Source: Mobiluncus curtisii subsp. curtisii ATCC 35241
GTDB lineage: Bacteria; Actinomycetota; Actinomycetes; Actinomycetales; Actinomycetaceae
Direction of reading: 5' to 3'
Assembly: GCF_000146285.1 (NCBI RefSeq)
Contig: NZ_GL385912.1
Coordinates: 971,271-1,035,270 of the forward strand
Length of the DNA: 64,000 nt
Below, piece by piece: positions 27,843 through 37,131 of this stretch. The first letter of the stretch is position 1. Every line of letters starts with the position of its first letter. A program made the position numbers and the translations under genes. The notes below the pieces were generated by a model. It did no database searches, was not told the origin of the DNA, and saw only the letters and a program-made list of their open reading frames with translations.

Positions 27843-28136
27843 CTAGACTTCTGCCAGTGCTTTATCCAGCAAATCGCGCACCGCAGCACTCTGGGTCAGG
27901 TGGTGCTCGTTCATATATTTACTAAGTTTTACGTCACGTTCCTGGTCGATGCGCACCCGCAGCACCTTGACGGCTGGGCTATCTCCCACACTTAGAGGGC
28001 GACCACGCATCCGCTTCTCACCCGCTTCAAGCTGCGCCATGCTGTAACCACGTTCAGCCTCAGCTACGTCTCGCACCAGCATTTCCGCTTCCTCCGGGGA
28101 AAGCTCGTCAAATTTCCTTACCTGTATGTCACTCAT
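27843..28136 (-). CDS. Probable antitoxin, ribbon-helix-helix-like
   Basis: A 97-residue protein. Its C-terminal half (about 50-97) has the look of a ribbon-helix-helix DNA-binding domain: a short strand VKVLRVRID followed by helices ERDVKLSKYMNEHHL and SAAVRDLLDKAL. The acidic N-terminal half (EELSPEEAEMLVRDVAEAE-like composition) would be the toxin-wrapping part. It overlaps the preceding toxin-like gene by eight bases, and its ATG has GGAGGACGAA in the toxin 3' end, so the two are coupled. Order toxin-then-antitoxin is the less common one, seen in BrnTA and similar systems. Function is inferred from domain look and pairing, not from a known family name. Confidence 0.7.
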   Translation of the reverse strand: MSDIQVRKFDELSPEEAEMLVRDVAEAERGYSMAQLEAGEKRMRGRPLSVGDSPAVKVLRVRIDQERDVKLSKYMNEHHLTQSAAVRDLLDKALAEV

Positions 28137-28398
28137 TTCGTCCTCCTTCCATCAGTTTTTGATACCTCTTACGCATGGGCATCGAATGAATCAAAGCTTC
28201 GCCGAAAAGCTCCGTCTCAGCAGTCACGACTTCCAAGGCTTGCCCACTGGAAGAAAAACCCAGGTATAACACTTTCCTCGGGTCTTCCCTCATCAGAAAA
28301 CTTCGTAAAGAGTGCTGCACCACATAGAGCGAATCCTCCGGGTCAATCCCATGCTTAAGAGCCGATTCGAACACTTCCACACGATTATTGTGCCACAT
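28129..28398 (-). CDS. Probable toxin of a type II toxin-antitoxin pair
   Basis: An 89-residue protein (from ATG at 28398; a TTG at 28416 would add six residues, and neither has a good ribosome site). It resembles the actinobacterial BrnT/DUF4258-like toxins that run SALKHGI-helix, a central strand (KVLYLGFSSSGQALEVVTA) and end in HSMPMRKRYQKLM, the HAMPxRxKYL-type tail of that group. Such proteins are RNase-fold toxins. The neighbouring RHH-type gene overlaps it, and the pair lies beside a tRNA-Ser gene with an integrase fragment, as mobile-element cargo often does. Confidence 0.65.
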   Translation of the reverse strand: MWHNNRVEVFESALKHGIDPEDSLYVVQHSLRSFLMREDPRKVLYLGFSSSGQALEVVTAETELFGEALIHSMPMRKRYQKLMEGGRNE

Positions 28399-28562
28399 AA
28401 ATGTAGTCACCGACAAGAGGGTACCGCCGAGAATAGGTTTTCAGAATCTTTGTTGTCCATCTCCCATTCCAAACAAACTAAAAACCCGACAGAGTACGTG
28501 TCAAAAGCGAAAGGAAATACAGTCCGGAAGATGACTGATGGTGTTCTAATTGAAGTCACTGC

Positions 28563-28649
28563 CTAGATTGTGGTGGTGCCGTGTTTCCAGTAGGCGCGGT
28601 AGTTGCCGGATTTGAGTTTTTCGATGGTTCCGAAGCTTCTTTTACCCAT
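28563..28649 (-). pseudogene. Integrase remnant (N-terminal 28 codons only)
   Basis: On the minus strand an ATG at 28649 opens a 28-codon frame (MGKRSFGTIEKLKSGNYRAY, then WKHGTTTI and TAG at 28563-28565). The start, with basic residues followed by G-x-I-x-K-x-x-S-G-x-Y-x-A-x-W, is that of phage-type tyrosine integrases whose arm-binding domain begins with such a strand. The rest of the integrase is absent before the toxin gene. A purine-rich AAAAAGGGG precedes the ATG. It sits 195 bases downstream of the tRNA-Ser 3' end in the same direction, the normal place of an integrase gene. Confidence 0.65.
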
Positions 28650-28710
28650 TTCTGCTACCCCTTTTTCTGGTGTGGTGATTGTCTCTCGAAAATTCTCTTT
28701 TAGGTTTTTT

Positions 28711-28765
28711 GAGGGACGAGCGAGGGACTAGAAGACCATAATACGCCGAAAATAACCGAAAACAA
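28711..28765. repeat. Short direct repeats near the tRNA-Ser site
   Basis: Two copies of GAGGGAC (28711-28717 and 28722-28728) and a tandem pair CCGAAAATAA / CCGAAAACAA (28746-28755 and 28756-28765). They lie between the integrase remnant and tRNA-Ser, where integrase arm-binding sites would be expected. Their role is inferred from position only. Confidence 0.45.
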
Positions 28766-28804
28766 CCGGGAGTGGGGCGGGGGGTTAAACCCACTCATAG
28801 CAAC

Positions 28805-28836
28805 GAAAAACCCCGGTATCTCAACGGAAACCGGGG
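28805..28836 (-). terminator. Rho-independent terminator of tRNA-Ser
   Basis: On the minus strand CCCCGGT ... ACCGGGG (arms 28830-28836 and 28811-28817) followed immediately by TTTTT, eight bases after the tRNA-Ser 3' end. Strong standard form. Confidence 0.88.
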
Positions 28837-28843
28837 CTAGTTG

Positions 28844-28928
28844 CGGAGGATGGGGGATTCGAACCCCCGAGGGCTTGCACCCAACACGCTTTCCAAGCGT
28901 GCGCCATAGGCCACTAGGCGAATCCTCC
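28844..28928 (-). tRNA. tRNA-Ser (anticodon GGA)
   Basis: An 85-base class II tRNA. Acceptor stem GGAGGAT / ATCCTCC, anticodon stem CACGC/GCGTG with loop TTGGAAA giving anticodon GGA (reads UCC/UCU), a long variable arm (TTGGGTGCAAGCCCTC region) and T arm GGGGG TTCGAAT CCCCC. CCA is not encoded. The 3' end faces the integrase remnant, and tRNA-Ser genes are common integration targets. Confidence 0.97.
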
Positions 28929-29108
28929 GGGTATTAAGTTAGGCTACGAAAAGCAGCGCCTACCATTGTACATATTTCCGCGCCGAGCGAGAAATTCAGC
29001 GACCGCGATTTTGCTATAGGCGATACTTCGCCAAAAGTTCGCCTGTGCTCCGATAGAATCGAGCCGTCGGGTCAACCCAGATCTGACGGTAACAGTTAGG
29101 AACAAAAC

Positions 29109-29729
29109 ATGGCGGTTTACACGCTCCCCGAACTCCCCTACGACTATGCTGCTCTGGAGCCGCATATCTCCGGCAAGATTATGCAGCTGCACCACGACAA
29201 GCACCACGCTAACTATGTAAACGGCGCGAACACGGCTTTGGAAAAACTCGAAGAAGCCCGCGCGACCGGCAACTTTGCCACGATTAACCAGCTAGAAAAG
29301 GATCTCGCCTTTAACCTGGGCGGTCACGCCAACCACTCTGCCTTTTGGAAGATGATGGGTCCCGCCAACGACACCCCGGATCGCCCCAGCGGTGAACTCG
29401 CTGCCGCGATTGATGAATACTTCGGCTCTTTTGAAGCCTTCCAAAAGCACTTCACCGCCGCCGCGACCGGGCTGCAAGGCTCGGGCTGGGCGGTGCTGGC
29501 TTGGGACAGTGTGGCAGGTCGCCCGGTCATCTTCCAACTGTTTGACCAGCAGTCGAACGTTCCGATTGCCCAGATTCCGCTGCTCATGCTGGATATGTGG
29601 GAACACGCTTTCTACTTGGATTACTTGAATGTCAAGGGTGACTATGTCAAGGCCTGGTGGAATGTGGTGAATTGGACGGAGGTCGAAAACCGTTTCCATG
29701 CCGCCTCTAAACATCACGGCGTGCTCTAA
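29109..29729 (+). CDS. sodA: Superoxide dismutase, Mn/Fe type
   Basis: A 206-residue cytoplasmic superoxide dismutase. Metal ligands are visible: His28 in QLHHDKHHANYV, His in GGHANHSAFW, and Asp and His in DMWEHAFYLDY. Typical two-domain Sod_Fe_N/Sod_Fe_C layout and length. The choice between manganese and iron cannot be settled by eye. ATG has AGGAACA upstream. Monocistronic, with a terminator 24 bases after the stop. Confidence 0.97.
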   Translation: MAVYTLPELPYDYAALEPHISGKIMQLHHDKHHANYVNGANTALEKLEEARATGNFATINQLEKDLAFNLGGHANHSAFWKMMGPANDTPDRPSGELAAAIDEYFGSFEAFQKHFTAAATGLQGSGWAVLAWDSVAGRPVIFQLFDQQSNVPIAQIPLLMLDMWEHAFYLDYLNVKGDYVKAWWNVVNWTEVENRFHAASKHHGVL

Positions 29730-29752
29730 ACCCAGAACAGCTATTTCGCACG

Positions 29753-29787
29753 GTGGCGGCGCTTCGCGTCGTCACCGTCGCGTTTTA
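29753..29787 (+). terminator. Terminator of sodA
   Basis: Stem GGTGGCGGCGC / GCGTCGTCACC around a TTC loop (29753-29777, with two G-U pairs), then GTCGCGTTTT. Twenty-three bases after the sodA stop. Confidence 0.75.
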
Positions 29788-30033
29788 CCCCCGAAGCCCC
29801 ACCTCCGGATTTCGGCTTGCCCGAACTCAGGATTCTCTGTCGGGCTTTGCCTGAGCTGCAGCTGAAAGCAAAACCTGAAACCACGCTGCCCCTGCCACCC
29901 CTGCCTGTCCATACTTCGGCACCTATTGTTCCCGTTTTCCCCGAAATTCCTAGGAATTTATCACCAATTTCAACTACAATTTGTGCTGCAACATTGCAGA
30001 TTTTGTTTGGTTAGATGAGATAGGTGATGTATT
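29788..30033. other. Intergenic region upstream of the CWB2-NlpC/P60 gene
   Basis: The 304-base gap between sodA and the wall-hydrolase gene holds the sodA terminator at its start and then an unassigned stretch. The last 90 bases are AT-rich (TTTATCACCAATTTCAACTA region) and probably include the promoter of the downstream gene. No coding sequence seen. Confidence 0.4.
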
Positions 30034-32010
30034 TTGCCTCGCGTCACACACACGCCACGTGCGGTAATTAGCAGCTTCGCGGGCATCGCCGTCGCAGCCA
30101 GTTTGCTCGCTGCCACAGTACCAGCTCATGCCGACGAGGACCTGACCGACCCGCCCCAAACCGGAGCACCCGCAGCGGGAGAGTTTGCAAGCCCCGACCC
30201 GCAAGACCCCAGCGCCCACGCGTTACCGCGAAACACTCCCGGTAATGCGGGCGTACCCGGCTCAGATTCCCCGGTTCCGCCTGGTAGCCATATTTCACCG
30301 GACAGCCCAGTTTCTGCCGGTGCCCCCAATTTGGTTCCCACCCTCGCTGGGGCGACTCCCGCGGGACGCCCTGATTTGTCCCGAGTCGCGGGAGTCAGCA
30401 GGTTTGAGACTGCCGTCACCATCGCCCGCTATGCCTTTATTACTCCCCCAAAGACTGTCTATCTGGCAGAAGGGTGGAAACTCGCCGACGCGATGGCGGC
30501 CGGTTCGCTGCGGGATGGGCCTGTCTTGCTAACCGCCAGCCACAACTTACACGCCGCCGTCAAAGCCTATCTGCAGGAAATCAAACCTGAGAAAGTTATC
30601 GCGCTGGGCGGCACCGGGTCGATTCCGGAAAAAGTCCTGGAGCAAGCCAAAGTGTCTGAGACGACCGAGCTGGAACGGATAGCGGGAGCGGACCGCTTTG
30701 AAACCGCTAACGAAATCGCCAAATACGCTTTCCCGGACGGCTCGAACATCGTTTATGTTACCGATGGCACGGGTTCACAAGGCGTCATTGGACCAGATGC
30801 CCTCACCGGCGCGTCCCTGCGTAACGGCCCGATTCTCTTCGGTTCGCGCCAAAACGGGCTCTCTGCGGACACCCTGGATGTTATTTCTCATCTGGGAGCC
30901 AAGGAAATCGTCCAACTCGGATCCAACCAGTTGGGGTCCTATAAACCCACCAGATACCTGGCAGGTCCGCATCGTTACGCAACCGCGGTGGAAGTTTCCA
31001 AACAGGTCATGAAAGACCATCCCGAGGTACAAATTGCCTACCTGACCAATGGTTTGGTTTTAGCCGACAGCGTGGCTGCGGGAGGTCGTCTCGATGACGG
31101 CAGCGTTCTGTTGACCGAACCGGATTGGCTGCCTTATGCAGTGTGCGAGCATATCCGCACCAGCGGCATCAAGAAAGTCATCGCCCTGGGTGGTGACAGC
31201 ACTGTCACCCCGGAGGTCCTCAACGCTGCAAATGAGTATGCACAAAACCCCGCTAAGCCTTGCTTGCAGACTCGACCGGTGGCGCGGGGATGGGTCGCTC
31301 CAGGCTACTATCTGCAAGCTGTGGACAAAATTACTCCTCCGCCGGGTACCGTGGTGCCCCAATCGGGGTGGAATGGAACCAAAGTGCGGGAAGTGCGCGC
31401 CCGTCTGGGGGTTGGGGTTCCGCTAAATGCCAGTATGACTTTTGATCGCGCGACCAGGAATGCAGTGGTGCGTTTCCAACGTCGCAGCGGGCTGCCCGCC
31501 TCGGGCGTAGTGGATTACGCCACTTGGGTCAGGCTGACCGGGCGCCCTTGGAATATGGATAATTTCCAGATGCAACCTCCTCCGCTCAAAGCCAATCGGG
31601 AGCAGCGGATAGATGCCATGCTTTCCTTTGCTCGCGGTCAAATCGGCACTCCCTACACGTGGGGCGGTGCGGGTCCGACCGGCGATGGTTACGACTGTTC
31701 GGGACTGGCTCTGCAAGCTCTGTATGCAGCCGGCATCGACCCGCAGCCGATTAATGTCATTTCCCACGCGGCACCCACCTATCGCACTTCCAAGCAGCTT
31801 TATGCGCACCCCGGTCTGCAGAAGCTCCCGTTCGCCTACCGAATTCCTGGTGATCTGGTATTTTGGCAGGGACGCGGGGGCATCTATCACGTCGCGATAT
31901 ACGTGGGATCGAACCAAGTTATTGAGTCCAGCTACGGTTACACCAGGCAGCGCCCTCTGTATAAATGGGGCAATATCGCTCCTTACATCGTTCGCCCTCT
32001 GGCGACCTAG
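30034..32010 (+). CDS. Secreted CWB2 / peptidoglycan-binding / NlpC-P60 wall hydrolase
   Basis: A 658-residue secreted modular protein. Signal peptide 1-33 (basic start, VISSFAGIAVAASLLAAT, cleavage near AHA-DE). Pro-rich linker 35-115. Three cell-wall-binding repeat 2 units begin at RVAGVSRFET (117), RIAGADRFET (215) and YLAGPHRYAT (308). A PG_binding_1-like module lies at about 450-502 (FDRATRNAVVRFQRRSG), and the NlpC/P60 endopeptidase domain runs 525-658 with Cys555 in YDCSGL and His619 in YHVAIYVG. It should anchor to wall polymer and cut peptidoglycan stem peptides, acting in cell separation. The start is TTG with AGGTGATG upstream. The combination of CWB2 with NlpC/P60 is uncommon but not unknown. 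Confidence 0.9.
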   Translation: MPRVTHTPRAVISSFAGIAVAASLLAATVPAHADEDLTDPPQTGAPAAGEFASPDPQDPSAHALPRNTPGNAGVPGSDSPVPPGSHISPDSPVSAGAPNLVPTLAGATPAGRPDLSRVAGVSRFETAVTIARYAFITPPKTVYLAEGWKLADAMAAGSLRDGPVLLTASHNLHAAVKAYLQEIKPEKVIALGGTGSIPEKVLEQAKVSETTELERIAGADRFETANEIAKYAFPDGSNIVYVTDGTGSQGVIGPDALTGASLRNGPILFGSRQNGLSADTLDVISHLGAKEIVQLGSNQLGSYKPTRYLAGPHRYATAVEVSKQVMKDHPEVQIAYLTNGLVLADSVAAGGRLDDGSVLLTEPDWLPYAVCEHIRTSGIKKVIALGGDSTVTPEVLNAANEYAQNPAKPCLQTRPVARGWVAPGYYLQAVDKITPPPGTVVPQSGWNGTKVREVRARLGVGVPLNASMTFDRATRNAVVRFQRRSGLPASGVVDYATWVRLTGRPWNMDNFQMQPPPLKANREQRIDAMLSFARGQIGTPYTWGGAGPTGDGYDCSGLALQALYAAGIDPQPINVISHAAPTYRTSKQLYAHPGLQKLPFAYRIPGDLVFWQGRGGIYHVAIYVGSNQVIESSYGYTRQRPLYKWGNIAPYIVRPLAT

Positions 32011-32050
32011 CCGGATGCCCCCCGGATAACCGTAAGCAAGGCAGGTCTCG

Positions 32051-32683
32051 GTGTCGTTTCGGATGAGCCGTACTCGCGTTTTCGTGATTTTGGTTGCCGT
32101 CATCATGGCTGTGGTGCTGGCAGCAGGAGTGTGGTCGTGGCGGTCGTCGCGTCGCGCAGGGGATGACACCCCGAGTCCGGCGGGTCCGACCGTGAAATCT
32201 TCGGCAGGACCAAATGCCCAACTGCCCCCGGTGAAGGCTGGTTCGAAAGGGTGTGCTGCCATGGATACGGTCTTGAGCAACCTTCTGGAGCAGTCTCCGC
32301 AAGGCAAAACGTTTACGCAACGAGTAGCTCAGATTCAAGCCCAACAGACCAACCCGAACGCAGGAACGGTCAATGCGGCCCCCGAATGGGCACAGTTTTT
32401 GCAGATTCTGCCCAAGCACTATGCGGAATTTGCCGCTGCTGGTGGAACGGATCGCGACGCGCGAAAGGCGTTGGACAATTTGCACAAGATTGTGGAGATA
32501 GAGCCGCGGTTAATCTCCGGTGAAATTCCCGAGTACACAGATCCGGAGGCGGCGCAGCGTTTGCTGGACGAGGGCACTGCCCCGGCACAAAATCCAAAGT
32601 ATGTAGAGAGCCGCACCCAGCTCGATAAATCCCTGGATCAAGTGACCTGGTGCCTGCCGACCTGGCCGGTTATTTTCGGCTAG
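32051..32683 (+). CDS. Membrane-anchored or secreted protein of unknown function
   Basis: A 210-residue protein not recognised by family. After a short basic start (MSFRMSRTR) a hydrophobic helix at about 10-30 (VFVILVAVIMAVVLAAGVW) is followed by SRR, so it is a signal anchor or uncleaved signal. The outer part contains two Cys (in KGCAAMD and TWCLPTW) that could form a disulfide, and helical segments TQRVAQIQAQQ and RKALDNLHKIVEIEPRL. The start is GTG at 32051 or ATG at 32063. It begins 40 bases after the wall-hydrolase gene and is probably co-transcribed, so a role at the cell surface with that hydrolase is possible but unproved. Confidence 0.7.
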   Translation: MSFRMSRTRVFVILVAVIMAVVLAAGVWSWRSSRRAGDDTPSPAGPTVKSSAGPNAQLPPVKAGSKGCAAMDTVLSNLLEQSPQGKTFTQRVAQIQAQQTNPNAGTVNAAPEWAQFLQILPKHYAEFAAAGGTDRDARKALDNLHKIVEIEPRLISGEIPEYTDPEAAQRLLDEGTAPAQNPKYVESRTQLDKSLDQVTWCLPTWPVIFG

Positions 32684-32799
32684 CACCCCTGCCTGCGCCG
32701 TCGTTGCCCGGTGCGATTTTGGTGGCAGTCACGAGTCGTGCGCACGAACGAATTGTTTTGCGGTCGGTTAACGTCGGGTTGTTTTTGGGGCTTAAACAC

Positions 32800-32829
32800 G
32801 GTTTCCCCTGCCGAAAGGCAGGGGAAACC
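32800..32829 (-). terminator. Terminator of the pntAB operon
   Basis: Perfect 13-bp stem GGTTTCCCCTGCC / GGCAGGGGAAACC around a GAAA tetraloop (TTTC on the minus strand), 13 bases beyond the pntB stop, followed on the minus strand by GTGTTTAAG. It also lies 3' of the convergent gene ending at 32683 and may serve both. Confidence 0.85.
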
Positions 32830-32842
32830 ACTGGGCAAAGCC

Positions 32843-34372
32843 TCACAGATTCTTAATTATTTCCTCCACGGAGGCCTTGGCATCGCCAAAGAGCATGTCC
32901 GAGTTCTCGTTAAAGAACAGCGGATTTTGCACCCCGGCATAGCCGGTCGCCATCGAACGCTTGAAGATAATCACGCGCCCCGCCTCCCAGACGTGGAGCA
33001 CCGGCATCCCCGCAATCGGAGAGCCCGGCTCGTAGGCGTCAGGATTCACAGTGTCGTTTGCGCCGATGACCAGGACCACGTCAGTATCGGGGAAATCGTC
33101 GTTAATCTCATCCATCTCCAGCACGATGTCATAAGGCACTTTGGCCTCTGCCAACAGCACGTTCATATGACCGGGTAGACGCCCTGCCACCGGGTGAATC
33201 CCGAAACGAACCTCCACGCCCGCCTCGCGCAGTTTCTTGGTCAAGTCCGCGACCGCAAACTGCGCACCCGCGGTAGCCATGCCGTAACCGGGAGTGATGA
33301 TGACGGACTTGGCGCCCTTCAAAATCTCCGCGGCTTCGGGAGCTTTGATTTCGGTGTGTTCACCGTAATCCTTGGCTTCCTGCTTCGGGCCCGCGCCCTC
33401 GCCGAAACCACCGAGGATAACGGAGATAAACGAGCGACCCATGCCTTTACACATGATGTAGGACAGGAACGCACCGGAGGAGCCGACCAGGGCACCGACG
33501 ATAATCAACAGCGGGTTGGACAGCATAAAGCCCGCCGCCGCGGCCGCCCAGCCGGAGTACGAGTTCAGCATGGACACGACCACCGGCATATCCCCACCGC
33601 CAATGGCTGCCACCAGGTGCAAGCCGAGCACCAGGGAAATCGCGGTCAGAACGCCCAGAGCAATCCACTGCTGCTGAACCAGAGCCGCATCGGCGCTTGC
33701 CGGGTCGGTTCGCTTGGCGACAATCATCCACACAATCATGGCGACAACTGCCAAAATCATCAGGATATTGAGGAAGTTACGCGCCGGCAGCATTAACGGC
33801 TTGCCTTTAATCTTTGCCGAGAGTTTCAGGTAGGCGATGATGGAACCGGTAAATGTCACCGCGCCGATAAAGATGCCAATCCCGACTTCGCCGAGGTGGA
33901 AACCCATGTCACGGACAGTTTCCGCGTTGGCGGTGCCCGAAAGCTCCATGAAGGTGTTGAACCCGACCAGCACCGCTGCCAGACCTACAAACGAGTGCAG
34001 CAAGGCGATGAGTTCGGGCATTCCCGTCATCTTAACGTTCTTGGCTTTCCACAAGCCGATAATCGCCCCCAGCAGCATACATCCTGCCAGGATAGCGGCC
34101 GTTTGACCGACGTGAGTCACGGCGTTTGCCGGCGGGGTGGCGGTCAGGGCGACAAAGATAATCGACACCAGCGCGATGCTCATGCCGGCGATACCGAACT
34201 TGTTGCCGCGCAGGGCGCTGGCCTGGTTAGACAGACCTGCCAGTGCCATGATGAACAGCAGGGCGGCGATGAGGTAGGCGAAGTATTCGACGTGTTCACT
34301 CCAGTAAGCGAGGGTGGTCATGTCGGCATGATCAGTTGCGTTAGCCGCAAAATTCACAAGTGTGGGCAACAT
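32843..34372 (-). CDS. pntB: NAD(P) transhydrogenase beta subunit
   Basis: A 509-residue inner-membrane subunit of proton-translocating transhydrogenase, which uses proton entry to reduce NADP+ with NADH. Nine or so helices occupy residues 25-310, and domain III (about 330-509) binds NADP with [37 protein letters not shown] and the ANDTVNP segment. It is about 45 residues longer than E. coli PntB, mainly at the N-terminus. The ATG comes three bases after the pntA stop and uses the GGAGG in the pntA end. Confidence 0.95.
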   Translation of the reverse strand: MLPTLVNFAANATDHADMTTLAYWSEHVEYFAYLIAALLFIMALAGLSNQASALRGNKFGIAGMSIALVSIIFVALTATPPANAVTHVGQTAAILAGCMLLGAIIGLWKAKNVKMTGMPELIALLHSFVGLAAVLVGFNTFMELSGTANAETVRDMGFHLGEVGIGIFIGAVTFTGSIIAYLKLSAKIKGKPLMLPARNFLNILMILAVVAMIVWMIVAKRTDPASADAALVQQQWIALGVLTAISLVLGLHLVAAIGGGDMPVVVSMLNSYSGWAAAAAGFMLSNPLLIIVGALVGSSGAFLSYIMCKGMGRSFISVILGGFGEGAGPKQEAKDYGEHTEIKAPEAAEILKGAKSVIITPGYGMATAGAQFAVADLTKKLREAGVEVRFGIHPVAGRLPGHMNVLLAEAKVPYDIVLEMDEINDDFPDTDVVLVIGANDTVNPDAYEPGSPIAGMPVLHVWEAGRVIIFKRSMATGYAGVQNPLFFNENSDMLFGDAKASVEEIIKNL

Positions 34373-34375
34373 GGC

Positions 34376-35908
34376 TTAGTCCTCCTTCTGGAACATCTTG
34401 AGCATTCGGTGGGTCACGAAGAAACCGCCGAAAATGTTGATGGATGCGATTAGGATTGCCAAACCAGCCAGACCGGTCACAATCCACGAGGTCGATTGTG
34501 CCAGCGACAGAATCGCACCGACCAGGATGATGCCCGAGATAGCGTTCGTTTCGCTCATCAGCGGGGTGTGTAGCGAGTGGGTCACGTTGGTAATGACATA
34601 GAACCCTGCCACAATCGCCAGCGCCAAAATAATGTAGTAGGGCAGCATTGAGAATGGTGTCACTGCGACCAGGGCTATGCCCAGCACGGCTGCCACAAAA
34701 ATCCAGAAGTTCCGCATGGCGTGGGACTTTGGCTTTTCCGGTTCCGGCGCCGCGGGCGTTGCCGCGCCGGGGGCGGGCTTGGCAGGGGCTGCCGATACTG
34801 AAATGGCTGGCGGGGGCCACAGCACGTCCTTTTCGCGGGCAATAGTGATGGACCGCACGACTTCATCGTCCAGGTTAAAGACGATGTTGCCGTCCTTTTC
34901 CGGGGTCATCAGCTTCATGAGATTCACAATGTTTTGCCCATAGAGCTGGGAGGCCTGACCGGGCAGACGGTTGGCAAGGTCGGTGAAGCCAATGATGGTT
35001 ACGCCGTTATCGGTGACGACGACTTCCCCGGCCTTGGTCAGTTCACAGTTGCCGCCCGCCATGTCCACGATGACGGAACCGGGCTTCATGCCCGCCACCG
35101 CTTCTGCCGTGAGCAGCAGTGGCGCGGGACGACCCGGAATCTGGGCAGTGGTAATCACGATGTCGGATGCAGCTGCCTGTTCGGTATAGAGTTTCAGGGC
35201 TGCTTTGGCTTGATCCTCACTCATTTCCTTGGCGTAGCCGTCGGAGGATTCCTGAGCGGGGGCGGGAATCTCTACGAATTCGGCGCCCATGGATTCCACC
35301 TGTTCGGCAGCGGCGGCACGCACGTCGGTGGCTTGGACGATGGCACCCATCGAGTTCGCGGTGCCGATGGCTGCAAGCCCGGCGACACCCGCGCCGATAA
35401 CGTAAACCTTGGCGGGGGGCATCTTGCCGGCAGCGGTGACCTGACCGGTGAACAAGCGCCCGAAGGCATTAGCGGCTTCGATAACTGCCCGGTAACCAGC
35501 GATATTTGCCATCGAGGACAGCACGTCCATCGCCTGAGCACGGGTAATACGCGGCACGGCATCCATTGAAATCGCGGTCACGTTTCGCTCGGCGAACACT
35601 TCGGCGATTTCGGGATGAATACGCACCCCGAGGCGTGAAATCAACACGGTGCCTTCGCGCAACTGATCGATTTTGTCTTGCGGCGGGGTGTCCAAAGTCG
35701 TGACAATGTCTGCCTGCCAAACTTCCTGTGGTCCCACCACTTCGGCACCGGCATCGCGATACAGCTGGTCCGGGTACGATGCGTCAACGCCAGCTCCGGC
35801 TTCGACGATGACCTCATAGCCCAACTTAATCAGTTTGCCAACGGTGTCAGGTGTGGCAGATACCAGTTTTTGCCCCTCAGCGGGCTCTCTCGGTATTCCT
35901 ATGCGCAC
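34376..35908 (-). CDS. pntA: NAD(P) transhydrogenase alpha subunit
   Basis: A 510-residue PntA of the fused type: domain I (about 1-370) binds NAD(H) with the [18 protein letters not shown] fingerprint near 175, and the C-terminal part has four helices (about 400-505), after a Pro/Ala-rich linker. Two-subunit organisation as in E. coli, unlike the three-gene form of Rhodospirillum and mycobacteria. The start is GTG at 35908 with AGGAG six bases before. First gene of the pntA-pntB operon. Confidence 0.96.
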   Translation of the reverse strand: MRIGIPREPAEGQKLVSATPDTVGKLIKLGYEVIVEAGAGVDASYPDQLYRDAGAEVVGPQEVWQADIVTTLDTPPQDKIDQLREGTVLISRLGVRIHPEIAEVFAERNVTAISMDAVPRITRAQAMDVLSSMANIAGYRAVIEAANAFGRLFTGQVTAAGKMPPAKVYVIGAGVAGLAAIGTANSMGAIVQATDVRAAAAEQVESMGAEFVEIPAPAQESSDGYAKEMSEDQAKAALKLYTEQAAASDIVITTAQIPGRPAPLLLTAEAVAGMKPGSVIVDMAGGNCELTKAGEVVVTDNGVTIIGFTDLANRLPGQASQLYGQNIVNLMKLMTPEKDGNIVFNLDDEVVRSITIAREKDVLWPPPAISVSAAPAKPAPGAATPAAPEPEKPKSHAMRNFWIFVAAVLGIALVAVTPFSMLPYYIILALAIVAGFYVITNVTHSLHTPLMSETNAISGIILVGAILSLAQSTSWIVTGLAGLAILIASINIFGGFFVTHRMLKMFQKED

Positions 35909-36027
35909 GTATAACTCCTGAAATACTTAACTTAGTTGACGACGTTTGAGCCGTCGCGCGGGGTTTTCCCGTGATACAACCAGCTTATCAGGAACCGTCA
36001 ACGCTAAAAAGGTCGGCTGTGTGGCGT

Positions 36028-37131
36028 CTAGTAGGGCGTAACGTAATCAATCAGGGACGCAATCGAAGGTACATAATTATTCACCAAGCTGTTTACGATG
36101 GAGATTGCCAGCAAGATGGCAGCCACGGACGCAATCTGAATAGATATGTTCCAGCGGGTTGAATCCGGGTTCAACAGTTTCATCGCTATGGTGCAGTTAA
36201 TCTCTAGCATCAAGAACGCTGCCGGTATCACTATGTACCACATAAAATTAAACAGCGTGAAAAATGGCGAAGTGAGAAAACCGTTCATGAATGCGGTGAT
36301 GATAATGGTCGGAATCATTATCACAGTCGGCAGCACCAGACCTGTACCCACAATGTTTGCTGCTTGCGTGAATGTGATGGGGGTCTTGTGGAATTTGGAT
36401 TCTGCCATGAGCAATACCGACCGCAGCGAAATCAATCCGAATGTGATGCCTCCACCCAATACCAGATTGAGCAAAAGATTAATTAAGGCAATAAGCAGAG
36501 CCGAAAAGGTGCCGTTTATAGCTGCAGCTCCGGCAAAAAAGGCCCCGTAAATCCCATAGACAATGCTGAATGCCCCTGCCGAGGCGAACCACCATTCTTT
36601 GATGTGGCTATTGTCGAGAATGGTTTTGACGGTTTCCCCTTTGAAGGGGTTGACTAAAGAATCAACGAAAGCCTGCGGCACCTGACTGGGAGTTTTAGGG
36701 GTCACTGGTGGCGCTGCTGGGTAACCGGGTGTAGTCCCATAGACATTAGCGCCGGGCTGTGGAACGTATCCTGGCACGGGCTGACCAGGGGGCACCTGTC
36801 CGGGAGTCGCATAAGTGGGGGTGGGCGAGACAGGTGGAACGGGCTGAGTCGGTTGCGGCGCCTGCGGGGTCTGCGGCATGGTCGGAGCCGAAGGGGAGTT
36901 CATCGGGGGTTGCGGATAGCCCGGCATTGGTTGGGGAGCTGCGCCGGGTGCCGGCGCGGAAGGTGGCGAAAATACCGCATCGGATGCTAGCGGGGGCGGT
37001 GGCAAATCTGGATCAAGCTGAGGCGGATTCGGTGTCTGCTGCTGAACCGGCTGCGTCTGACTGGAGTGAGCCGCAGCGTGGCTGGATGGACCATTGGCTT
37101 GAAAACCTGCGGGGCTGGAAGGAGTAGACAC
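36028..37131 (-). CDS. Membrane protein with long Pro-rich N-terminus
   Basis: A 367-residue protein of unknown function. Residues 1-150 are a Pro/Gln/Ala-rich low-complexity tail (many PQPMPGYPQPP-like units), probably cytoplasmic. From about 165 there are five to six hydrophobic helices (WWFASAGAFSIVYGIYGAFF, ALLIALINLLLNLVLGGGI, VLPTVIMIPTIIITAFM, YIVIPAAFLMLEI and VAAILLAISIVNSLV), a layout like Yip1/DUF-type membrane proteins. GTG start at 37131 with AAAGGAAA upstream. It is divergent from the DUF4234 gene at 37411, which has the same Pro-rich-plus-membrane plan, so a related role is plausible. No enzymatic motif seen. Confidence 0.75.
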   Translation of the reverse strand: MSTPSSPAGFQANGPSSHAAAHSSQTQPVQQQTPNPPQLDPDLPPPPLASDAVFSPPSAPAPGAAPQPMPGYPQPPMNSPSAPTMPQTPQAPQPTQPVPPVSPTPTYATPGQVPPGQPVPGYVPQPGANVYGTTPGYPAAPPVTPKTPSQVPQAFVDSLVNPFKGETVKTILDNSHIKEWWFASAGAFSIVYGIYGAFFAGAAAINGTFSALLIALINLLLNLVLGGGITFGLISLRSVLLMAESKFHKTPITFTQAANIVGTGLVLPTVIMIPTIIITAFMNGFLTSPFFTLFNFMWYIVIPAAFLMLEINCTIAMKLLNPDSTRWNISIQIASVAAILLAISIVNSLVNNYVPSIASLIDYVTPY

